64,000 nucleotides of DNA, from contig NC_133537.1 in assembly GCF_048544455.1 (NCBI RefSeq), positions 18,971,541 to 19,035,540 of the forward strand. Direction: 5' to 3'. This document shows, piece after piece, positions 22,797 to 33,137 of the stretch (position 1 is the stretch's first letter; each line of letters begins with the position of its first letter). Made by a program: the position numbers and the translations under genes. The notes below the pieces were generated by a model. The model was not told where the DNA came from, made no database searches, and worked only from the letters and a program-made list of their open reading frames with translations. This DNA comes from Silene latifolia (taxonomy: Eukaryota > Streptophyta > Magnoliopsida > Caryophyllales > Caryophyllaceae).

Positions 22797-24753
22797 GTGT
22801 GTGTAGTGCAAAGGTTTATGTTTAGTCCTTCTAAAAACGGTGAATCAACCCCCGTTGAAGAGGACTCTTTTGGAGCATATTTGTGGTTATTTACCAATCC
22901 TTGGTACCAAAGAGCACAAAGGGAACATCGAGTAGAAGAAGCACCTTCGGAAGATCCTATTGAAGTAAATCCGATTGAAGTAGAGTATCCCCCTATGGCG
23001 AATGACACGAGAACCATCCGGGAGATAAGAGCAAGGAATTATGATGAGAAACCCTTGTGTATCACCTACCCCACTTTAGGAGCCAATGCAAATTTTGAAC
23101 TCAAAGGCTTCTTTATTCATAACTTGCCTAAGTTTCACGGACATACGGAAAATGACCCAAACCGTCACCTTTCGTAATTTCACATGATATGTGAAGGTGC
23201 GATTCCGAATGGAGTGACGGAGGATCAATTCAAACTACGGGCCTTCCCATTTTCCTTGTTGGATTCGGCCAAAGATTGGCTCTTCTATCTTGCTCCGGGG
23301 TCTATAAGAACTTGGAAGGAAATGAAAGCGGCCTTCCTTGAAAAATTTTACCCCGATTCACGCCACAACCGTGCAAAGAAGGCCATTACCACCATAGAAC
23401 AAGACCCAAATGGTGAAACCATGTATGAGTATTGGGAGAGGTTTAAGAAGTTGGTGGCTCAATGCCCATACCACGGGTTGAGTGATGACGATCTCCTTGT
23501 GAACTTTTATGAAGGGTTAGGTCAAGAGGATCAAAGGATGGTCAATTCCGCTACCGGAGGAGGTTTGGAGAATTTTTCCATAGTGGATGCCAAGGAAATC
23601 ATTGAGAGACTTGCCTCAACTACGAGGAATTATGGAAGAACTCAAAGGGGAACAAGGAATACATCTTCAATGGGAACCTCTTCCTCATCTACTCAAAATC
23701 TTGAGCAAAGTGTGAATGACTTAACTCACCTAGTGAAGAATATGATGGTGAACAATCCAAACAAAGATGGGGGAAAAGGGAATCAAGTGGAATGCAACTA
23801 TTGCCAAGGTCCTCATTTGGAGGAAGCTTGCCCCATTATGATTGAAGAAGGAATTGGTGTGGAAAATGTAAGTGCAATGGGTTATGGGAATTACAATGCT
23901 ATGAATCCTTCCGGGGGAGGATATTACAACTATGATCCTAGTGGCAACACTTACAATACTGGGAGTAGAGACAACCCTCGACTTGGTTGGGGTGGTGACA
24001 CCTCAAAGAGCTTTGTGAATGGCCAATTCAACCACTTGAGGGACCAAAATTCCCGACAAGGTCAAGGCTCAAATTCTCAAGGAAATAGGAATGGGAATTT
24101 CAACAACCAAGGTAGAAACCAAAACCAAGGTCAATCATCCCAATTTGGCAATCAAGGTAACAACACCAATTCTCAAAAGGAACCAAGTGTTCAAGACTTG
24201 CTTAAAAACATTTTGCAAGAGCAAGTCAAAACAAACAAGAGGTTTGACAAGATTGAAGCCGATAAGGGTGTTAGTGATGCCAAGGTTGCCAACCTTGAGG
24301 TCCAACTTGGACAAATTGCCCAAGAACTTGCCAAGCAAAACCAAAGGAATTCCACTTCTATCCCCTCCACTACATTTCCTCCTAGAGAAAATGTAGTGGA
24401 GGGGATAGAAGTGGAATTCCTTTGGTTTTGCTTGGCAAGTTCTTGAGCAATTTGTCCAAGTTGGACCTCAAGGTTGGAATTCCACTTCTATCCCCTCCAC
24501 TACATTTCCTCCTAGAGAAAATGCTAGTGCTATGACATTGAGGAAGGGGAGGACCTTAGAATCCCCTCCCAAGAAGAAGAGAAGGGGCAAGTCACACGAA
24601 AGGGTTATTGAAATTGAAGAGCAAATTGAAGAAGAGCTTGTGGTTGAACAAGAGAAAGGGACATCTTCAAAAGCTAATGAGGAAGAAGAAAAGAGCCCTT
24701 TTAGCATTGACAAAGAAAAGGAGGAAAGCACCAACACAAAGGATCAACTTTAA
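22797..24753 (+). pseudogene. Athila gag
   Basis: The start may be the ATG at 22,797 or MFSPSKN at 22,818. Capsid motifs are FFIHNLPKFHG, ENDPNRHLS, FPFSLLDSAKDWL, FLEKFYPDSR and YEYWERFKKLVAQCPYHGL. A zinc knuckle of form C-x2-C-x3-H-x4-C (CNYCQGPHLEEAC) is followed by an Asn/Gln/Gly-rich tail. In-frame stops lie at 23,174 and 24,751. The tail is disrupted by an inverted duplication (24,289-24,523), which introduces a stop at 24,444. After it the frame resumes with a Lys/Glu-rich segment. Confidence 0.9.
24289..24523. repeat. Fold-back (inverted) duplication inside Athila gag
   Basis: Arm 24,289-24,377 and arm 24,389-24,477 are inverted copies of about 89 bp with one mismatch, around an 11-base loop (CCTCCTAGAGA). 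The forward sequence then restarts: 24,476-24,523 repeats 24,346-24,393 exactly (48 bp). The forward-reverse-forward layout points to a double template switch during reverse transcription or replication. It truncates gag. Confidence 0.93.
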
Positions 24754-25611
24754 GAGATTGAAAAAGAATATGAACCGGAGGTACCATTCCCAAGTGCCCT
24801 CACAAATCCCAAGAAGTTTGATAAAGACTCTGATCTTTATGAAACTTTTAGGAAATGTGAGGTCAACATCCTTCTTTTTACTATCATTAAAACCGTTCCT
24901 ATGTATGCAAAGTTTCTCAAGGAACTTTGCACCCCTAAACGGAAACCAAGGAAAGGAGTTGAAAGAGTCACGATTAGTAGGCATGTCTCGGCAATTTTCA
25001 AACAAAATCTTCCCAAAAAGTGCGATGATTCGGGCATGCTAACTATACCGTGCTCAATGGGAGGCAAAGCTTTTGCTAGAGCTATGCTAGACTCGGGGTC
25101 CTCTATTAATGTCATGCCTTACTCAATTTATGAGACCCTAGAATTGCCTCCCTTGTCTAAGACCAATGTTGTGATCCAATTGGCGGATCGCACTACAATT
25201 CACCCCAAAGGTCTTGTAGAAGATGTGTTGGTAGAGGTTGATAAATTCATGTTTCCGGCCGATTTTTACGTGTTAGACATGGAACCGGATTCCAAGGCTA
25301 CACCTCTTTTGCTAGGGAGGTCTTTCAAGAGAACCTCCAAAACCAAACTTGACATGTATGATGGAAATTTGACCATGGAATTTGAAGGGAAAGTTTTGAA
25401 GTATAATGTGTATGAAACCATGAAAAAGACCGATGATTTGAGCTTTTGCTACTTTATTGATAAAATTGAACCTTTGGCAAATCGAGTTTACCAATTGAAT
25501 CATAGGGACCCACTTGAAGTGGCCCTCACTAACAATGTCGAGAAAGAAGGGTTGCGGTTTTTGTTGTCTCATGATGTGCAGGAAAATATAGAGGAATTGG
25601 AGAATGAATAA
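24754..25611 (+). pseudogene. Athila protease region
   Basis: An open frame continuous with gag apart from the stop at 24,751. It contains the retropepsin motif LDSGSSINVMPYS near 25,090, IQLADRTTIHPKG, and LLLGRSF. The catalytic Asp-Ser-Gly is intact. A stop at 25,609 separates it from the next polyprotein linker. Cleavage function cannot be judged from sequence alone. Confidence 0.88.
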
Positions 25612-25675
25612 CCTTTGGAAGAATCTAAGGGGGAGGAAGAAATGAGGGAAATTGAGAAGGAAATCCCGAGCCACA

Positions 25676-25745
25676 GCGCAGCCTGCGCACCACAGCGCAG
25701 CATGCGCACCACAGCGCAGCCTGCGCAGAACGGCGCAGCCTGCGC
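25676..25745. repeat. GCGCAG palindrome array between protease and RT
   Basis: Four copies of GCGCAGCCTGCGC (one with an A change) lie within 70 bp. The array sits inside the reading frame of the PR-RT linker, where it encodes an Ala/Gln/Cys-rich low-complexity stretch. Confidence 0.9.
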
Positions 25746-27257
25746 GGTCACCAGCTCCACCAAAGCTTGTTTTTCTTCTTCCTCTTATGATTATCAAGCT
25801 AAATTTCTTCCTCTAGAGGCCTCCCTTGAAAGACCACTCCCATCCATTATAAAACCACCCACCCCCAATTTAAAACCACTTCCCGACCACTTGAAGTACA
25901 TCTTTCTTGGGGAAAACAACACTCTACCCCTCATAATCTCCAACCAACTTGAGAGTGACCAAGAAACGAAATTGGTGGGTGTATTGCACAAATAAAAAGA
26001 AGCTTTTGGGTGGAGCATTGCGGATCTCAAAGGGATAAGCCCAAGCATTTGCATGCACAAGATCTGGTTGGAGGGAGAGGCAAAACCGGTGAGGCAACCA
26101 CAAAGAAGATTGAACCCACCGATGATGGAGGTCGTGAAGGAAGAGATCATCAAATTGCTTCAAATGGGAATCATCTACCCCATTAGCGATTCTCAATGGG
26201 TAAGTCCCACTCAATGTGTACCTAAAAAGGGTGGTGTGACGGTAATCAGAGGCAAAGAAGGAGCTTTAATCCCCACCCGGATTCAAACCGGGTGGCGATT
26301 TTGCATCGATTATCGCCGCCTAAATGCCGTGACATTCAAAGACCATTTCCCTTTACCCTTTCTAGACCAAATGCTAGAGAGGCTAGGGGGAAGGAATTCT
26401 ATTGTTTCTTGGATGGATATTCCGGATACTTTTAAATTCCCATACGTCCGGAGGATCAATCCAAGACAACATTCACATGCTCTTTCGGAACATATGCATA
26501 CCGAAGGATGCCCTTCGGTTTGTGTAATGCTCCGGGTACATTTCAACTTTGCATGGTGAGTCTTTTCTCGGATCTAGTAGAAAGAGTCTTAGAGGTCTTC
26601 ATGGACGACTTCACCGTCCATGGAGACAATTTTGAAGCTTGCTTGGACCACCTAACTATGGTCTTATCACGATGCACGGAGTCACACCTTGTGTTGAATT
26701 CCGAAAAATGTCACTTTATGGTTAAAAGCGGCATCGTGTTAGGTCACATAGTCTCAAAGATAGGGATTGAGGTGGATGTGGCTAAGGTTGAAGTAATAAA
26801 AACCTTGCCATATCCCACTAATACTCGGGAGATAAGGTCGTTCCTAGGACACGCGGGCTTCTACCGTCGATTTATTAGGGACTTTTCCAGGATTGCTTAC
26901 CCCTTGTGCAAGCTTTTACACAAGGATGTGGAGTTTGTTTTTGATGATGCTTGTAGGTTGGCATTCGATTCTTTGAACAAAAAGCTTGTGACGGCCCCGA
27001 TAATTCAAGCTCCAAAATGGGACCTCCCGTTTGAAATCATGACCGATGCTAGTGAATATGCCCTTGGCGCGGTTTTAGGCCAAAGGGAAGGGAAGGTTGC
27101 TCATGTGATACAATATGCTTCTTCACTTTTGAATGATTCTCAACGGAACTACACCACCACGGAAAAGGAATTCTTAGCGGTGGTGTATGCCATTGAAAAG
27201 TTCCGGCTTATCTACACGAGTGGTAAGTATTTGAAGTGTTTGAAGGAAGTAGGATGA
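25746..27257 (+). pseudogene. Athila reverse transcriptase and truncated RNase H
   Basis: The polyprotein frame continues from the protease. A stop at 25,993 and a frameshift near 26,398 break it. RT motifs include PVRQPQRRLNP, GIIYPISDSQWVSP, WRFCIDYRRLN, the catalytic FMDDFTVHGD, LGHIVSK and RSFLGHAGFYRRFIRDFS. RNase H begins at EIMTDASEYALGAVLG and ends abruptly after EFLAVVYAIEKFR near 27,210. The remaining RNase H and all integrase motifs are absent downstream. A deletion is the simplest reading. Confidence 0.9.
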
Positions 27258-28125
27258 AGTTCCTTGGGAAGCGTGCCCAAGTCGTAATGGGAGGTGAAAT
27301 GACTCGAGACGCCATCTACACGAGTCAAATGAAGGAAAAGCACCAAAGGAAGGCCGAAAATCCCGACAAGAAAGAAGTTGAAAGCTAGCAATTTACACGA
27401 CAACCCGCCAGGAAGCGCAGCCTGCGCCAAAAAGCGCAGCCTGCGCAATTTGGCGCAGCCTGCGCAGTTCAGTGTGCAGCCTGCGCAGTTCGCAGCCACG
27501 GGATAAAGCAAAGCCTTTTTACAAATCACAATTCACTCAACCTTCAATCTTTTTCGACACATTCCACCTTCAACTCCCAAACACCCATCTCAAACTTCAT
27601 CAAATACACCATCAAAACCTTCAACAAACTCCTTTCTTCCATCAAATTCATCTCTCAACCCAACACAACAACTCAAATACTCACTTTACTCTTCAAAAAT
27701 CTGATTTTCCCAAATTTCGTCCCAAACCCTAAGTTTCCAAGCTTTGGATTCAAGTTCTTTTCAAGAGATTTCTGGGCCATTGGAGCAATCTTGGAGGGGT
27801 TTTAGCATTATACTTCGATCACCTAGCATTTTAAGTGGATTCGGGGAGGTATAACAACTTTTCCAATCTTTCTCTTTACTTACTTAGCATTAATCCGAAA
27901 TTTGATGTTTCTTCATTGAACTTTTGGATTTTCATGGTTGATTGTAGTCTATAATTGCTGGGATAAACTTATTTTCTGAGAAAGAGGAAAGGTATTCAAC
28001 AAATATCACTCAATTCTACCTTCTTGAGTTAGTACCTAGAAGGTGTTTGTTGAATTGCCTCAAAGAGAGCAAAACTGTTTTGAGTGTTTTTGTTGGTATA
28101 TTTGTACTCTTGCTTGCTAGGTACC
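27258..28125 (+). other. Spacer between pol and the env-like gene, with palindrome array
   Basis: No supportable gene. Four copies of GCGCAGCCTGCGC or close variants lie at 27,415-27,486. Downstream is a long CA/CT-rich stretch resembling a plant 5' untranslated leader. TTGCTTGCTAG (28,110-28,120), just before the ATG, looks like a 3' splice site, so the env-like gene may be expressed from a spliced RNA (inferred). Confidence 0.55.
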
Positions 28126-29814
28126 ATGGTTTTTGGAAAGAGGAAAACTCAACAAGGGGAGGGAAGTAACCCCAAAGTGTTTAATGGGAACGAGGGACTC
28201 AATGCCGAACAAAAGAAAATTTTTTCAAAACTTGAAAAAGAAAACCCCGTCCCTATCACAAAATTCCTCCACCGTGACACCCTTCAAAAGCTAGGAATAG
28301 AGGAACTCACCTTTCAACTCTTGAGTCGGGTGGGGTTAGAGCAATACATGGACCTTTATGATGACACCTACCGGTCTTTCACATATGAATTCTTGTCCAC
28401 CATCTCAAAAACGGGGGAGGGGGCAAATAAGAGAGTGAATTTCCGTCTTCATAAAGTATGGCACTCTATTTATTTTGATGAGGTGAGAGAGATTTTACGA
28501 ATCACAAAAATGCCTTCCCCGGTTAACCCACCTAAGGGCAAGCTAAATGAGGTGTGGTGTCATGTCACAGGGAGACAAGCACAAGATTATAATGACAAAC
28601 TTTCCGCCATCACCAATCCCGTGATCCGTCTTTTGACAAGAAGTTTGGCTTGTTGGTTCTTCTCCATGGGAGAGCCGACAAAAGTTAGTGATGCGGTGAG
28701 GGAGTGCATTTGGACCATGCTCCCGGAAAGGGATGGTGTGCCGGATTGGGCAAGACTTTTTGTTGATTCTTGTTTGAGGCATAGGAAGAGGAGGGGAGGT
28801 AACATCAATCGTAGGGGTTTAATCACCCTTTTTGTGGAAAAGTTTGTGGGCTCGACTTCGGATGACCAACTCCCCGTTTGGGGAAATCATTTTTACAACA
28901 CCCAAGGACTTGAGGAAACACACATGATCAAAGTCCTAGATAACGTGAATTTTCGATGCAATTGGTTGGGAGTGGGGAAAGCTCCTTACATGATTCTACC
29001 AAAGGATGGCCCGATTCCTCATGGTACCCATGCCATTCACTTTTATTGCCCGGCCGACACGCCGGAGCAAAGAGGGGTATAAAGGAGAAGGCTAGAAACA
29101 CCCTCGATTATCCATCTTGATAGTGAAGAGGAGAGGGAGATAGGGAACATAGAGCGTGACCCACCCATCCATGACACACCGATGTTTGAGGCGGGGGGAA
29201 GCTCTAATCCACCAATCGCCCCATGGCAACAACAAATGTTTGAATACTTCACGGAGACCCGAGGGACTTTGGAGGCGATTAGCGGGAGAGTTGATAGATC
29301 TCATGCTTGGCAACAATAACAAACGCCAACACTTGAGAGTTTAGATCAATGGAGGTTAGCTAGCATGGAGCACCAAAGATTGAGTGCGGAGGCCGAGAGG
29401 GCCCAAATGAAGATGCTTCAAGAGATGGCTAAAAGGCAAGATGAGGCCTTTGCTTGGCAACAACAACAAGCCAAGTACATGGAAGAAAACCAAGCCATGT
29501 GGAGGGCCCAAAATGCATGAAGAGAGCAAGCAACTCAACAATTCGTGGTGCAAAATGAAAAGCACCACCAATATGTTGAAGACTCCTTTCAAGATGCTCA
29601 AGCTCAAGAGGATTCCTTTGGGCTCATCCGTGGCCTTTTCGGCATGACCCTCCACCAAAATGACCCCCACTACGAACCAACCATCACCGAGCCACAAGTT
29701 GAGGAGGCCTATGAGAGGGCCAAAAGAGTAAGGCAAACAAGAGAAAGGAGAAGGAGAAATCAAGGGACATATGAGCAAGGGGAAGGCTCGGGTCCCTCCA
29801 ACTACCAACAATGA
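28126..29814 (+). pseudogene. Athila env-like / ORF1-type protein gene
   Basis: A 562-codon frame starting at ATG 28,126 in a good context (ACCATGG). The first 318 codons are open; the frame is then broken by in-frame stops at 29,080, 29,317 and 29,518, the last two explainable as C-to-T changes. It resembles the Athila-family protein found downstream of pol in envelope-like Athila/Calypso elements (for example SFTYEFLSTI, WHSIYFDEV, SLACWFFS). The C-terminal third is Gln/Glu-rich and probably coiled-coil. I see no clear transmembrane segment. Its role is not established in the family. Confidence 0.75.
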
Positions 29815-30734
29815 GAGAATGAGAGTACTCCTCCACATTGAGGGCAATGTGGAATCTAAGTGTGGGGGAGTAAGATGATGGAATTTGTAACATATGTACA
29901 TTTCTTTTCGTTTCCATTGAATGTTGTGCTAAAAAAAACGAAAATCCCGGCTACGTGAAAACCCACAAGGGTGAGCACCTAGGCAAGATTGGGAAAGGTG
30001 GCCGAGGACGGAATGAAAACCCAAAAGGGCATTCCGGGCAAAATGAAGAATCGAGTTGCGAGCCACCGATGAGAGGAAAGGAAAAGCTAAGGTGAAAACC
30101 CGAAAGGGCACCTTAGGCAAAATGAGGGATTTTCACCAAAAAAATTGAAAAATTGAAAAATGCACCACCAAAAAGATGGAGGGATAATAAGGGAGATATA
30201 AGGAGGATTTAGGAAGGAGGCTAGATTTAGGATTTAATTTCTTTTTGAGTCAAAGAAAATTGTTTCAAATTGGTGGTTTTCATGTTGGTTACTGAGTTGT
30301 TGATCTTTATTGGTGTTTGGCCAACATAGTAGCATGCCTTGCATTGCTTGGAGTGATAAGGGGGTGATATAAGGGGAGCATGAATGATTTGGAGGATTGT
30401 GTAGGTCACCTTGCTTTTGCCTTGGGATAAGACAAGGGTGACCATTGCTATTTTGGAGAGACAAGAAGGGTGGTGTGAAGTTGATGAGTCGGAGTTGGAG
30501 GTGTGTTGTGTCTTGTTTAGAGGGATGACATAAGGAGGGCGTGTGAGAGAAGAGAGAGTGTGTCAACTTTGAATCTTTGTTTTTCTTTTCATAGGTGGTT
30601 GTCAATGAGGGAGATATAAGAAGGTCGTGGTAAGGGAAAAGCGGTCATTTACCCTCGTACTCACCTTGAGGCTTGTGCAATTGCTTGTTTCGAGTTTTGC
30701 TCGGGACGAGCAAAAGTCTAAGTGTGGGGGTATT
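29815..30734 (+). other. 3' untranslated region of the Athila element with hairpins and polypurine tract
   Basis: No gene. It contains three structured hairpin copies (29,951-30,116). The polypurine tract TAAGTGTGGGGGTATT (about 30,719-30,734) abuts the 3' LTR. An earlier AAGTGTGGGGGAG (29,859-29,871) is a second near-identical purine tract. Confidence 0.75.
29951..30116 (+). repeat. Three co-varying hairpin repeats
   Basis: Each copy has an outer stem, AAAA, CCC, a 4-base loop, GGG and the closing stem, then GGCAARAT. Outer stems are CTACGTG/CACCTAG (29,951-29,982, one mismatch), CGGAATG/CATTCCG (30,009-30,036) and CTAAGGTG/CACCTTAG (30,087-30,116). Stem bases differ between copies but pairing is kept, which indicates selection for RNA structure at some time. 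Confidence 0.85.
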
Positions 30735-32615
30735 TGATAGTGTCAAATATGTCGCGTCTAGTTTGATAATGTTAGGTTGTTTATTCAAGTGTTGGGGCCA
30801 AGTTATGCGTTAATCTCGGACATACCGGCGTACTCTATTTCTTTGTAGTTTGGGTCACAAAGGACTTAGTCTTGGATTGATCACCTTTTGAGGCAAAGGA
30901 AGCAACCATATCAAGAGTCAAGGTGAAGATTTCATGTTGTTTCAACCAAGATAAGAAGTTCGTCTCAAGCAAGCAATGACGAGTGAAGTTTGGAAAGTAA
31001 AGAAGCAAGCAAAACTTGGAAGTTCATAGGGGAGTCCCGAGCTGGGCCGCAGCCTGCGCCAAAACTGCGCAGCCTGCGCAGGATGCGCAGCCTGCTCCAC
31101 CTTCAGAGAAGCCTGCGCAATTCTGTTTTAAACACGGGTTTAATTAAACAGTCCGTGTTTTTGGGCTTGTTTTTGGAGGATTTAACCTAGAAAGGAGTGC
31201 ACCCCTATATATACTCCTCATTTTGAAGACCTAGTTATCACCTAATTATTGAATAATCTCTAGAGACTTTTGGTAGCAAGAACACTTTATTTTGGGTAAA
31301 AGTTGTAATCTTTTAGCTTTAGATGTTAATATTTCCTCATTTCTTGGGTTTTTCTAATAAGATGGAAGGCTAATCTTTCCTTTGCTTGATGTAATTTGAT
31401 CAAAGTATCCAACTTTGGTATTGTAAGACTCTTAAACCTCTCTTAATTTATCTAATGCTCTTTTCTTGTGCTTAATTTCTTATGTTGAGTAATTGAATGT
31501 TTGGTTTGATCATCCTTGCATGTTATTTACTTGACTAGTGCAAATCCTAAAGGAATGGTTTAATTTAGTTGGGATTGTTGAAGCAAGTTTGTTGTTTGTT
31601 GATTTGGTTTAAAGGATTCATACAACAAATAGGAAAGTCTATGTCTTTTGCTCATTTGTATGGTTTAATCTTATGAGGAATTGATCCTAGCTTCATCTTT
31701 TGGTTAAATTCTTAATGCTCTTGCTTAGTCTCTTTTCATGCTTTAATGATTTGTTGCTTAAGTTTGAAGAGTATATGTAGATGGTTTAATTTACACTAGT
31801 ATAGATCCCGCGCGAATGCGCGGTATTTTAGATAGAAACATTAAAGAAAATAATTATAATACCTGATATTTTACTCAATTTGAAATTTAATTGTAAATTT
31901 ATTATAATTAATATTTTGTATTAATCGATGGAAAAGGGAAAGTTCAATATAACCTAGATGTGAATATGATATAATGAAAGCCCAATAATAGATATGATAT
32001 AATAAAAGCTCAATTACAGATATGATATAATAAAAGCCCAATTATAGCCAAATTCATTTAGACAGGAAAATTTTGGAGAACTCTTATTCTTTTAGTATAA
32101 GGGAGATGTATCAACATCTTCAGGTGATAGTATTGGGTAGATAATTGTAAGAGAGAAATAAAAGAGTCAAACTTTATCATTGTTGGGTTACTAAGAGAGA
32201 ATTACATCAAGTTTTCCTCTTTATATTGAATCTTGCATACTAGTTGTTTGTGGAATTATCTCAATAGGAAGATCTCCAATCTTTACTCATATTTCCATGT
32301 TTGTTTCCCAAAACCAATCCTTTTTCATCTATGTTTCCTACTAGTTGACCTTTATTAATACCCATTGTTTGTGATTAGTGCCTTTTGTTAAGTTTAATTT
32401 GTCATTAGGATCTTAATTAGTAGTAGAGACTTACTTAGTAGTCAATAGTTTACAATTCAAGTTTTTAGTTGTTAACCCTTCTCTTGGGTTCGACCCCTTT
32501 ACTTCCACTTTACTATTGTTTTAGTTTAAAGTGAGTAGAGTCAAAGTCTAGGGTATAAATTGTTAATTTGATAGGTTAATTCTAGTATTTTAACGACCTA
32601 GTATTTACCTAGTCA
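30735..32615 (+). repeat. 3' LTR of the Athila-type element, carrying a Helitron
   Basis: The same sequence as the 5' LTR apart from about 40 substitutions and a 311-bp insertion (31,796-32,106). Without the insertion it is 1,570 bp against 1,569 bp. The palindrome array is at about 31,047-31,100, where one motif has decayed (CTGCTCC). Confidence 0.93.
31796..32106 (-). mobile_element. Non-autonomous Helitron, 311 bp
   Basis: On the minus strand it begins TCTCCCTTATACTAAAAG and ends CCGCGCATTCGCGCGG-GATCTATACTAG. That gives a 5' TC, a 3' terminal hairpin with a CCGCGC/GCGCGG stem (31,808-31,823), and a CTAG end. The 5' LTR supplies the uninterrupted site (TTTACA|TGTATC at about 22,173), showing insertion between A and T without target duplication, which is the Helitron signature. 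No coding capacity. Confidence 0.92.
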
Positions 32616-32920
32616 GGGTGTCTCCGCCTACTCTTCATTTCGGTCAGGGCGTCCCTCTAGGAGAGTCCCAGCCTACTCCGGTATTTCGGTCTAGGTGTCC
32701 CTTAACGGGTCTCCCTAACTACTTCATCGGTTTGGTCCGGGCGTCCCTCTAAGGGACTCCCAGCCTTCTCCGGGGTCTTCATTCGTCTTTTCGGTCTTGG
32801 GTGTCCCTTTACGGGTGTCCCTGCCTACTTGGATGTCTTCACTCGTCGATCAGTTCGGTCTTGGGTGTCCTTTTACGGGTATCCTTGCCTACTTCGATGT
32901 CTTCTTAGCCATTGCTCCAC
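32616..32920. repeat. Minisatellite, right half (Tat 3' region)
   Basis: The continuation of the array interrupted at 21,115. About five to six ~55-bp units contain TTCGGTC, GTCCCTCTA, GGGACTCCC and GCCTACTCCGG. It lies between the end of Tat pol and the opposite-strand gene. Confidence 0.82.
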
Positions 32921-33137
32921 TTATGTGGTAGATTCCCTGCCCCCTGCCTGTTAGCGACGACTGTATGTTGTGCTGATAGGCAATAACCGAACATTTTATT
33001 TCGATTTTTTCAAGGAGTCGGGTTACAATTTTGCACGGAGCTGTCGACATATTTGATCGTCCTCCGGCTTGCTTGCGTCAATGGCACAAGGCTTTTTTAG
33101 GTGGTGTTTACCAAGGCTGGAGTGCATCGTCCCTCTT

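Larger units (their letters stand above)
21116..32615 (+). mobile_element. Athila-type Ty3/gypsy element with env-like gene, integrase missing
   Basis: LTRs at 21,116-22,684 and 30,735-32,615 flank an Athila-type PBS, gag, protease, RT/RNase H and an env-like gene. No integrase is recognisable. The flanking GGGTA (21,111-21,115) and GGGTG (32,616-32,620) are probably a 5-bp target duplication with one later change. LTRs differ at about 40 of ~1,570 positions by hand count (about 2.5%), excluding a Helitron in the 3' copy. It is inserted in the Tat minisatellite. Confidence 0.93.
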
